Source: Psychrobacter sp. I-STPA6b (lineage in GTDB: Bacteria; Pseudomonadota; Gammaproteobacteria; Pseudomonadales; Moraxellaceae). Taken from it: 64,000 bases of DNA. Positions within the stretch are counted from its first letter, which is position 1; each line of letters begins with the position of its first letter. The notes under the pieces were generated by a model. It searched no databases. It was not told the origin of the DNA and saw only the letters and a list, made by a program, of their open reading frames with translations. Location of the stretch: assembly GCF_020662265.1 (NCBI RefSeq), contig NZ_VEWM01000122.1, positions 186,001-250,000 on the forward strand, read 5' to 3'. Shown piece by piece: positions 1 through 7,197 of the stretch. Made by a program: the position numbers and the translations under genes.

Positions 1-26
1 ATTTCCACATTATGAAGGATAGTAAG

Positions 27-620
27 ATGAGCGAAAGCAATCAAGATAGTGCTTTAACTTTTAGTGAAGAATTAAAAAAGCACTCTAGAGTAACCCATGA
101 CAGTGTTGATGAATTAGTTATGTCAATGCAACCATTTGCATCTGTTGAAAATTATGGCAGATTTTTACAAGCTCAGCATGAGTTTCATGAAACGTTACGT
201 GATATTTACCAAGATGATCAGCTAAATAAAGAGTTAGAAGCTCTAAATGAGCTAGCAAGAGCTGATATGGTAAATAAAGATATGCAAACTCTTAATGTAC
301 AACCTGCTCAGATAGAGATTGCTCGTCCAGCACCAACAGGCGCAAATCGCCTTGGTTGGTTGTATTGTGCCGAAGGGTCAAATGTCGGTGCTGCTATTTT
401 GTATAAAGAAGCAGGCAAGATTGAGTTAACTGATGAGCATGGTGCAGCTCACTTGGCAGCACATCCTGATGGACGTATGCGTCACTGGCGTGCATTTAAA
501 GAAAAACTAGATAATCTAAAACTTAATGACGAAGAAAAAGCACAAGCAATGCAAGGTTCTGATGAGGCATTCGCTTATTTTAAATCTTTGATTCATGCAG
601 TATATGCAGGTAGTAAGTAA
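27..620 (+). CDS. hemO: Heme oxygenase (HemO/PigA-type)
   Basis: Predicted cytosolic heme oxygenase that opens the heme ring, releasing iron, CO and a biliverdin. The protein is about 197 aa, the usual size for bacterial HemO/PigA enzymes. Seen directly: an N-terminal helix with HSRVTHDSVD, whose THD histidine (residue 24 from this start) is the likely proximal heme ligand, and the distal-helix motif GWLYCAEGSNVGAA. I prefer the ATG at 27 over the in-frame ATG at 12 because an AAGGA lies 7 nt upstream of 27. The promoter lies outside the window, so iron control cannot be checked here. The gene stands alone and is followed by a terminator-like hairpin. Family assignment is secure; the biliverdin isomer made cannot be told from sequence. 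Confidence 0.9.
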   Translation: MSESNQDSALTFSEELKKHSRVTHDSVDELVMSMQPFASVENYGRFLQAQHEFHETLRDIYQDDQLNKELEALNELARADMVNKDMQTLNVQPAQIEIARPAPTGANRLGWLYCAEGSNVGAAILYKEAGKIELTDEHGAAHLAAHPDGRMRHWRAFKEKLDNLKLNDEEKAQAMQGSDEAFAYFKSLIHAVYAGSK

Positions 621-731
621 AAATACTTCTCTATCTAAAAGTATAAGAGTGTCAGTTTGTTACATCCATATTTGTATTTAATGCTTGTGAAAAAATGACA
701 TGTCCTCATTGTAGGTTTGGTTGTTTAATAT

Positions 732-769
732 AATAAAGTAGTTTGATGAATGTCAGGCTACTTTATTTT
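732..769 (+). terminator. Rho-independent terminator of hemO
   Basis: A perfect 10-bp inverted repeat (AATAAAGTAG at 732-741, CTACTTTATT at 758-767) with a 16-nt loop runs into a T-rich end. It lies about 110 nt downstream of the hemO stop. The stem is AT-rich, so strength is uncertain. Confidence 0.55.
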
Positions 770-1241
770 GTATCTATCTGTTTATATTGATAATATCTCT
801 GGTAAATCATAAGTTTTGAAATATACCTCACAGATATTCTTTCTGTATCTTCTATAAACTTCAATATGGTCGATAAGTGATTAATAGATATATTTAAAAT
901 ATGGAGATGATTGATATTAGGAGAAAGCCTCTAGGGAGGTTGGATATATGTCTAAGTAATTATATTTAAAGGTTATTTATAGCAAGATGCCAGATTGATG
1001 ATAATGATTAAGAAACTAATAATTATTGAATGGTTATATTATTAGCGCAATAATTGATGGTAGTAATGGTTTATCATTTAGTTATTGCTTTTAAATTATT
1101 TGTGACTTATCTAATATCTAGATATTGCTATTGATTGGTATGATGATATAAGTGAGCTAATTGAAGAGTTGCACTTTAACTGTTCTAATCAAAATAAAAG
1201 TACAATAGGTTTTTATGAATAAATCTGTATAACAGCATGAT

Positions 1242-1256
1242 TGATAATCATTATCT
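1242..1256. promoter_or_regulatory. Candidate Fur box upstream of MFS gene
   Basis: TGATAATCATTATCT matches the 7-1-7 Fur model (TGATAAT-N-ATTATCA) at 14 of 15 positions and contains the perfect inverted hexamers GATAAT/ATTATC. It lies 100 bp upstream of the MFS start. Binding is inferred. Confidence 0.5.
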
Positions 1257-1355
1257 GTTATTACAGTGTGTATAGGTCTTTTGAGTAGCGAAAATTGGCT
1301 TCTTAGACTATAGTGTCTTTTTTTTATGAGTAATACTGCAATAGGGCGGTAATGT

Positions 1356-2720
1356 ATGAATCATGTAGAAAAGCGCGCCATTGCTGGCGTTGGTGGTATC
1401 TTTGCCTTGCGTATGTTTGGGCTGTTTATGATAGTCCCTGTTTTTTCGGTATATGGTGATCAGTATACTCATGCAACCCCCTTTTTGATTGGTCTGGCGG
1501 TTGGTATCTATGGATTAGGGCAAGCCCTGTTTCAGATTCCAATAAGCTTGGCAGCAGATAAGTTCCCTCGTAAGCCAATGATTCTATTTGGGTTGGTCTT
1601 ATTTGCATTGGGAGGCATACTGGCGGCGACAGCGGATAGTATTTATCAAGTAATTATTGGTAGAGCATTGGCAGGTAGTGGTGCAGTATCTGCAGTATTA
1701 ATGGCTTTATTGGCAGATGTAACTCGAGAGCAGACACGCACCAAAGCGATGGCAACGATGGGCTTGACCATTGCGACCTCGATCATGTTAGCATTTGCAT
1801 TTGGTCCAATGTTTGTTGATGTGCTTGATATTTCAGGGTTATTTTGGCTAACAGTTGTATTAGCATTGATAGCAATGGCTTTACTGGCAGTGATTCCTAC
1901 ACCAGTGCGTGTGTTAAAACATAATTTAGCAGATAAGTCGATTGGAGAACAGCTTAAAGATGTGGTCACGATTGGTGATTTGAATCGGTTGCATTTTGGA
2001 ATATTTGCACTACATTTAACCATGACTGCGATTTTTGTGATTTTGCCACAGCAGTTGTCTGCGGTATTGGGTCTAAATGTACGCCAACAGGGCTATGTAT
2101 ATTTGCCATTGCTCTTTATTGGTTTTGCCATTGCGATCCCTTTTATTATTATTGCGGAAAAACGCAAAAAAATGCGAGAAGTATTTATTGCTGCAGTGGC
2201 ATTGATGGTTATTGCATTAGGTGGCTTAGCACTGGCGTATCAATGGGGTGCGGGTATTATCATTAGTCTTGGCCTGTACTTTATTGGTTTTAATCTCTTG
2301 GAAGCAACCATCCCTTCATGGATATCTAAAAAAGCACCAGTTGCAAATAAAGCAACAGCAATGGGACTGAATTCATCTAGTCAGTTCTTTGGTGCTTTTG
2401 TTGGTGGGGCATTAGGTGGTATTTTGTTGACACATAGCCCTGCTTTAGCATGGAGTATATTGGCATTGGTTATGGCGACTGCCTTATTTTTTATTTTTAC
2501 CATTGATCATCCGCCTTATTTGACCAGTGCAACACTAAGCATTCCAGAAAATATTGATATTCATCGTTGGTCACAGCAAGTTATGTCAATTGATGGTGTT
2601 GATGATATTGTGGTGATGGATAAGGAGGGTGTAGCATACCTGAAGGTGGATAAGCATCAAATGGATGATGCTGCACGACAGCAGTTGTCGAGTCTAACTC
2701 CAACAGTGCTAGATATCTAA
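1356..2720 (+). CDS. yajR: MFS transporter with C-terminal YAM domain (YajR-like)
   Basis: Inner-membrane major facilitator protein of 454 aa, the same size class as E. coli YajR. Twelve hydrophobic segments span roughly residues 10-385. The first-half loop holds DKFPRKP, a variant of the MFS motif A. After the last TM segment a soluble domain of about 65 residues (about 388-454) begins PENIDIHRWSQQV and looks like the ferredoxin-fold YAM domain of YajR. The substrate is unknown for the family. The gene lies just upstream of ssb, as in related Moraxellaceae (recalled context). The ribosome binding site is weak (AGGGCGG). A Fur-box-like palindrome about 100 bp upstream suggests iron control, which would be unusual for this family and is only inferred. 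Confidence 0.85.
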   Translation: MNHVEKRAIAGVGGIFALRMFGLFMIVPVFSVYGDQYTHATPFLIGLAVGIYGLGQALFQIPISLAADKFPRKPMILFGLVLFALGGILAATADSIYQVIIGRALAGSGAVSAVLMALLADVTREQTRTKAMATMGLTIATSIMLAFAFGPMFVDVLDISGLFWLTVVLALIAMALLAVIPTPVRVLKHNLADKSIGEQLKDVVTIGDLNRLHFGIFALHLTMTAIFVILPQQLSAVLGLNVRQQGYVYLPLLFIGFAIAIPFIIIAEKRKKMREVFIAAVALMVIALGGLALAYQWGAGIIISLGLYFIGFNLLEATIPSWISKKAPVANKATAMGLNSSSQFFGAFVGGALGGILLTHSPALAWSILALVMATALFFIFTIDHPPYLTSATLSIPENIDIHRWSQQVMSIDGVDDIVVMDKEGVAYLKVDKHQMDDAARQQLSSLTPTVLDI

Positions 2721-2840
2721 GGTAAATTTAGGTAAAGTAACATCATTGTATTTCTAGGAATTAAATTTGTGTAGCCTATCCTTATGAAAGGTAGTGTCTA
2801 TTTACTATATAAATCAAATTTAAGAATGTTATATTGTTTG

Positions 2841-2865
2841 CATAGATACATGTTTTGCATCTATG
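2841..2865. promoter_or_regulatory. Imperfect palindrome upstream of ssb
   Basis: CATAGATAC (2841-2849) and GCATCTATG (2857-2865) form a 9-bp inverted repeat with one G-T pair and a 7-nt loop, about 60 bp before the ssb start. It could be an operator in the ssb promoter or a chance hairpin. I do not recognise it as a LexA-type box. Confidence 0.3.
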
Positions 2866-2922
2866 GTAAGTATATGACATTTATAAAAACTTACAATTTT
2901 TATCTTTTAAAAGGATATAACT

Positions 2923-3546
2923 ATGCGTGGTATTAATAAAGTCATTATCGTTGGTAATTTAGGTGCAGATCCTGAGTCTCATCAATTTAGTAATGGTGGT
3001 AGTGTTACAAATATCTCTGTTGCGACATCTGAACAATGGACAGATAAACAGACAGGTGAGAAACGGGAAGCCACAGAATGGCATCGTATTGTGCTATTTA
3101 ATCGTCTAGGTGAGATTGCCGCTCAATATTTGCGTAAAGGAAGCAAGGTTTATATTGAAGGTAGCCTACGTACTCGCAAGTGGCAAGACCAAAATGGTCA
3201 AGACCGTTATACAACTGAAATACGTGCTGACCAAATGCAAATGTTAGACAGTGTTGGTTCAAATCAAAATGGATATCAGGGAGGCTATCAAAATAACCAG
3301 TCTCAAAATAATAACTTTGGTCAATCCAATAACTTTGGTATGAATCAATCTCAGCAAGGTGGTTATCAAAATCAATCTGCACCTCAAAATACTGGTGCTT
3401 ATAATAACCAAGCTCCTCAAAACAGCTTTGCTAATAATGCCCCTAATGTACAACAAGGGCAACCACAAAACACATCCACAGCAAATGTTCCAAATAATAA
3501 TGCACCAATGTCAGATGCGCCTGTAGATGATGATATACCGTTTTAG
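2923..3546 (+). CDS. ssb: Single-stranded DNA-binding protein
   Basis: Binds single-stranded DNA during replication, repair and recombination, normally as a tetramer. Residues 1 to about 110 form the OB fold (start [18 protein letters not shown], then ATSEQW and [15 protein letters not shown]). Residues about 115-195 are a low-complexity linker dominated by Q, N, G and S with repeated YQN/NNF units. The tail ends in DDDIPF, the acidic tip that docks SSB partner proteins. At 207 aa it is longer than E. coli SSB (178 aa), and the excess is in the linker. A strong AAAGGAT lies just before the ATG. A short hairpin-terminator follows, so the gene is probably monocistronic. Confidence 0.97.
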   Translation: MRGINKVIIVGNLGADPESHQFSNGGSVTNISVATSEQWTDKQTGEKREATEWHRIVLFNRLGEIAAQYLRKGSKVYIEGSLRTRKWQDQNGQDRYTTEIRADQMQMLDSVGSNQNGYQGGYQNNQSQNNNFGQSNNFGMNQSQQGGYQNQSAPQNTGAYNNQAPQNSFANNAPNVQQGQPQNTSTANVPNNNAPMSDAPVDDDIPF

Positions 3547-4440
3547 AATGTATCTTTAGGTTCATGCAGTAGTCAAAGCCTTCAAAGCTTATACTGGACG
3601 GATCTGAAATACCTAGCTTAAAGTGTTTGTTGAATTAGAAAGCCTTACTATATTGTAGTTGGGCTTTTTTTGTATTAGGTAATAAAACTATAAGTAAGAT
3701 ACCATTCTTAATATAGATTATAGTAATAATCTGAAGGAATGAGAAAGAGATAAATATATAATACTCGTAGATAGTACGAAGCTATTTTTATTTTATAGTA
3801 GGGCTATCAAAGATTTTTTATTATAAATTTTGTTACGGATTTCTATCAAACTGTACTTTTATTCCATAAAAATTTGAATTAATTGCAAATAAACTGTATT
3901 TAAGTATCAGTTATTTAAAACAATAAAGCTGTTTTAAAGTTGAAAATTAATATATAATTACCAGCAGATTAGCCATAGTTAGAAAGATAGTGTTAGTATA
4001 TGGGATAGCTTTTATAGTTTATTGTATTTATTAAGCAATTTTATTTAAAAAAATCCTAACTTTGTTATAGAATATATAGCGCTATCATGATGGTTTATCT
4101 ACCATAGGTAGTATGTTATGGTTTATTTATATCAGTCTGATATATTAGTTAGTTTTATTTTAGTATAATCTACTAAATTGAAGGACTATGATATTGCTAG
4201 GATCGTTGTGAATAAGCTATAAAACATAGGGATATATTAAAGCAAGTGTAAGTATGTTGAGTGATGTATTAGTAATAAAACATACTTAGATGGTCATAGA
4301 TAGAAAATGGTGCTAGCCATTTGTATTACTGCCATAAGTTTAATGATGACTTATTTTATTGTTATGCTTATTTGCTATATATTTATTCTTATCGTTATTT
4401 CAAAAATATTTTTTAACCCAGACTATAGGTAGGGCAAATA
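3547..4440. other. Long AT-rich spacer upstream of hns-like gene
   Basis: This 894-bp stretch has no supportable gene. It starts with the ssb terminator (3639-3671) and is then very AT-rich with many stops in all frames and runs such as ATATATA. I saw no tRNA or IS remnant. Such DNA could bind H-NS and so feed back on the following gene (inference). Confidence 0.6.
3639..3671 (+). terminator. Rho-independent terminator of ssb
   Basis: AAAGCC (3639-3644) pairs with GGCTTT (3662-3667) and is followed directly by a T run. It lies about 95 nt after the ssb stop. The six-base core is short but the T tract is good. Confidence 0.65.
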
Positions 4441-4764
4441 ATGAGTAAACTTACAGCCGCAGATTTAGCAAAACTTGATGTTGATGAGCTTTTAGCTCTT
4501 TCTGAAAATGCAAAGCAATTAATTGTTGAAAAGCAACATCAGCGTTTATTTGATGCTTATCGTCAATTTGAACAAATTGCTGAACAGTGCGATGCTAGCA
4601 TTGATGAGATTTTAGAAGCGGGTGAGCAGCTAGAAAGAGAGCGTAATATTAAATATCGCAACCCTAATAATGCAGATGAGACTTGGATTGGTCGCGGACG
4701 CAAACCAACTTGGTTGGTCGAAGCTTTAGAGCAAGGCAAAAAGCTTGAAGACTTTGCAGTCTAA
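4441..4764 (+). CDS. hns: H-NS family nucleoid-associated protein
   Basis: Small (107 aa) DNA-binding protein of the H-NS histone-like family, expected to coat and silence AT-rich DNA. Residues about 1-65 are a charged helical, coiled-coil-prone oligomerisation region. Residues about 70-107 are the H-NS DNA-binding domain, with KYRNPNNADETW followed by the minor-groove loop GRGRKPTW and the usual WLVEALEQGK tail. It stands alone between two long AT-rich spacers. This is the true H-NS fold type, not MvaT, judged by the GRGRKP loop. The gene symbol is by family; paralogues cannot be excluded. Confidence 0.88.
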   Translation: MSKLTAADLAKLDVDELLALSENAKQLIVEKQHQRLFDAYRQFEQIAEQCDASIDEILEAGEQLERERNIKYRNPNNADETWIGRGRKPTWLVEALEQGKKLEDFAV

Positions 4765-5220
4765 TATATTCATTAGACTATTATTGTACTGATTTAATGA
4801 ATGAGTCAATAAAGCAAGATTAGGGCATGATAGATATCCTATCATGTCCAGATCTATGTTTATTTAAAGTATGACAATTCTTTTTCTATAATATATGACC
4901 ACTTTATATGCTTATGATAGTCGTGGAAAAGTTATCCAGCCGACTGTTTAGCTAACCTCAAAAAACAATCACTTAAAACAATTAAGATAAAAAATTATAA
5001 AAATAGTATGAGTAACCATACTTTCTCTGTTAAAATCTGACCAATTTTTTATTTAAGAGCCTCCATCATCTTCTAATTTGTTTTGACCTGAAAGTGTTCA
5101 CTCGTTAATATGGACATTTTTTAATCAACAGTGATAGTAACACTGGTTTGTTGTATTGGCTGTTGTTACATATGTGCTCTTAGATTTCTCTACAGCTTTG
5201 TAATATAGGCATCTATAATT
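4765..5220. other. Spacer between hns and gspN
   Basis: This 456-bp spacer holds a strong hairpin 60 nt after the hns-like stop (4823-4849) and then the presumed gspN promoter region. No ORF or RNA gene is supported. Confidence 0.5.
4823..4849 (+). terminator. Hairpin after hns-like gene
   Basis: GGGCATGATAG (4823-4833) pairs with CTATCATGTCC (4839-4849) over 11 bp with one G-U pair and a 5-nt loop. The sequence after it is only moderately T-rich, so it may be a weak terminator or an mRNA-stabilising hairpin. Confidence 0.45.
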
Positions 5221-6030
5221 GTGGCTTTGAAGACCGTTGCATCCTCAGCTAATCAAAAACCTCGACCATGGAAGATATGGTGGTTGGTTGCTATTGTGAT
5301 ATTGTTGCTTTGTATTCTAGTTCAGATACCAGCAATATGGCTATTAGGTAAGTTTGCACCTGATTCAAAGCTGATTCAGCAAGTGTCGGGGAATTTATGG
5401 CATGGTTCAGCCATTGTTCAGCTGCCACCTGAGCTGTCAGCCAATCCTTCATCAGTGGTTACTGGTTCGGTTATGTGGCAGTGGCGTCCTTGGGCTTTAT
5501 TTTTAGGAAAGGTAGGCATGGATGTTGAGATTGAGTCCGGACAGACGCGATTACAAGGACAGATTAATCGTAGTTTTAGTCAGTGGCAGTTGCAAGATTG
5601 GTCAGGAAAAATTGATAAGCAAACATTGTCTTCTGTAGTAAATTGGCAACTTCCAGATGCACCAATACAGATTAATGCACTTTCTTTAAGTTATGATAAG
5701 TCAGTGGGTTTTGAGGATGTTGATGGACAGCTGACTTGGGTTGGTGGAGAGATGGGCTATCCTAGTGGAAACAAGATATATCAGATTTTATTGCCAGCAA
5801 TGCGTGCTGATATTAGTAATGAGAATAAAGATAATAAACAAGTTATTCATGCCAATCTTGTAGATAATAATAATAAGCGCCTTGGCGACTTGTATATTGA
5901 TAATGATGCGATGTTAGATGTGAGCTTGACGCAAAGATTTTTGGAAAATATGCCAGAATATAGTGGTAGTGCGCCCGCAGATACAGCCGTTGTGAGTGTG
6001 CGTCAGCCTCTTTTGGGTGGTCAGTCATGA
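5221..6030 (+). CDS. gspN: Type II secretion system protein N
   Basis: GspN-family accessory protein of the type II secretion system, a bitopic inner-membrane protein with most of its mass in the periplasm. Seen: a short cytoplasmic N-terminus, one TM segment at about residues 19-44 (WWLVAIVILLLCILVQIPAI), then a beta-rich region with the family-typical GNLWHGSA and a Trp-rich stretch (VMWQWRPWALFL). It starts with GTG; no in-frame ATG lies nearby and the ribosome binding site is weak. It overlaps gspC by 4 nt (ATGA), indicating translational coupling, and the N-C-D cluster supports the call. Other gsp genes must lie elsewhere. Confidence 0.85.
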   Translation: MALKTVASSANQKPRPWKIWWLVAIVILLLCILVQIPAIWLLGKFAPDSKLIQQVSGNLWHGSAIVQLPPELSANPSSVVTGSVMWQWRPWALFLGKVGMDVEIESGQTRLQGQINRSFSQWQLQDWSGKIDKQTLSSVVNWQLPDAPIQINALSLSYDKSVGFEDVDGQLTWVGGEMGYPSGNKIYQILLPAMRADISNENKDNKQVIHANLVDNNNKRLGDLYIDNDAMLDVSLTQRFLENMPEYSGSAPADTAVVSVRQPLLGGQS

Positions 6031-6995
6031 CTACTTCAGCAAGTCAAATAGCTAAGTCGGCGATCGTATGGGTGAACCGACTGTCAGGTTGGTTATTATT
6101 ATTAGCAATTATTTGGTTGTGCTGGAGTGTTGCCCGTATTCTTTGGCTGATTTTAGCCCCGCCTGTAGCACCAGCTTTACCTCTTTTAGAAAAACAGCCA
6201 CCCCCAGTATTATCTACAAATACCAGTAATGCTTTGACTATCTTCGAGAATGAACCAAGTCAGCCTGCAACTCCAAAACGTCCACCACCACAAGTTACCC
6301 TGAAGGGTGTCATGATAGCGCAGCCAAGTGATCTATCTTCAGCAATGCTTGAAGTAGAGGGAAAAGTAGCGAATTATCGTATTGGTAAGTTTTTGGCAGA
6401 CACAGGGTATAAGCTGATAGATGTTTCATGGAATCAGGTCATTATTGCTGATGATAGTGACAATCAAGTTGTTATTGATATGCCTCCACCATTAGAGTTA
6501 AATCAAAATACAGCTGGGGCTAGTAATAGTCGTGGTATTGGTAACCATCGTTTGTCTGCATCGTCTGGTGCTTCAGTAACTACAAATAATCGCCTTGATG
6601 AGCAGATGGCACTAGATGCATTGGATACGGATGGAGCATTAGAAGGTTTTCAAGCTGAAGGTGGTATCGAAGCACCAGAGCAAACAGAACCGGATGTGAA
6701 TGCTTCTTTGAATCAAGCCACAGAAGAACTAAAACAAAATCCTGCCAGTTATTTAAGTCGTATGGGTGTGATGGCGACAGGAGAAGGCTATCAGGTCACA
6801 GAAGCCATGCCAGCACATATCCGTGATAGGTTGGGTCTTGAGGCTGGAGATAGAGTATTGTCTGTAAATGGGCAGAATGTGGGTAGTAATCCTGCGGCAG
6901 ATGCCGATTTACTGCAACAAGTGAAGCAGTCGGGTGAAGCTCAAATTGAGGTGAGACGTGGCGATCAGGTGATTAATATTCGTCAGCAGTTTTAA
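6027..6995 (+). CDS. gspC: Type II secretion system protein C
   Basis: Inner-membrane GspC, which links the secretin GspD to the inner-membrane platform. Domains in order: one TM segment (about 17-42), a Pro-rich linker, the HR domain (about 88-150; PPPQVTLKGVMIA and YRIGKFLADTGYKLIDV), a low-complexity Ser/Asn/Glu linker (about 155-235) and a C-terminal PDZ domain (about 240-320; GLEAGDRVLSVNGQNVG). It overlaps gspN by 4 nt and sits 202 bp upstream of gspD, its binding partner. The long disordered linker between HR and PDZ is notable but plausible for the family. Confidence 0.93.
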   Translation: MTTSASQIAKSAIVWVNRLSGWLLLLAIIWLCWSVARILWLILAPPVAPALPLLEKQPPPVLSTNTSNALTIFENEPSQPATPKRPPPQVTLKGVMIAQPSDLSSAMLEVEGKVANYRIGKFLADTGYKLIDVSWNQVIIADDSDNQVVIDMPPPLELNQNTAGASNSRGIGNHRLSASSGASVTTNNRLDEQMALDALDTDGALEGFQAEGGIEAPEQTEPDVNASLNQATEELKQNPASYLSRMGVMATGEGYQVTEAMPAHIRDRLGLEAGDRVLSVNGQNVGSNPAADADLLQQVKQSGEAQIEVRRGDQVINIRQQF

Positions 6996-7197
6996 TGGCT
7001 TATTTTAGCAGTCTATATATTTATATGCCTTAAGTCGAGTTTTAGATGTTGTAAACACAGTAGTGTTGATTGAGTGTGATGAGACTACTTTGTGTGTGGA
7101 AGCTATATTTTACTTTTAGGTGAAAATTGGCTACATTTTTCCAACGAAGATGAAGATTGAGCATACCCTAATTATAGTCGGATAAAGACAGTGGATA

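Larger units (their letters stand above)
621..1355. other. AT-rich gene-free spacer between hemO and MFS gene
   Basis: This 735-bp stretch holds no convincing ORF or tRNA. It contains the hemO terminator-like hairpin (732-769) and a Fur-box-like palindrome (1242-1256). The remainder is AT-rich sequence with frequent stops in all frames. Confidence 0.6.

Noticed and set aside
998-1016. Second Fur-like site (GATGATAATGATTAAG) in the hemO-MFS spacer
   Set aside because: It has GATAAT-like repeats in one direction but no inverted partner, much weaker than the site at 1242-1256.
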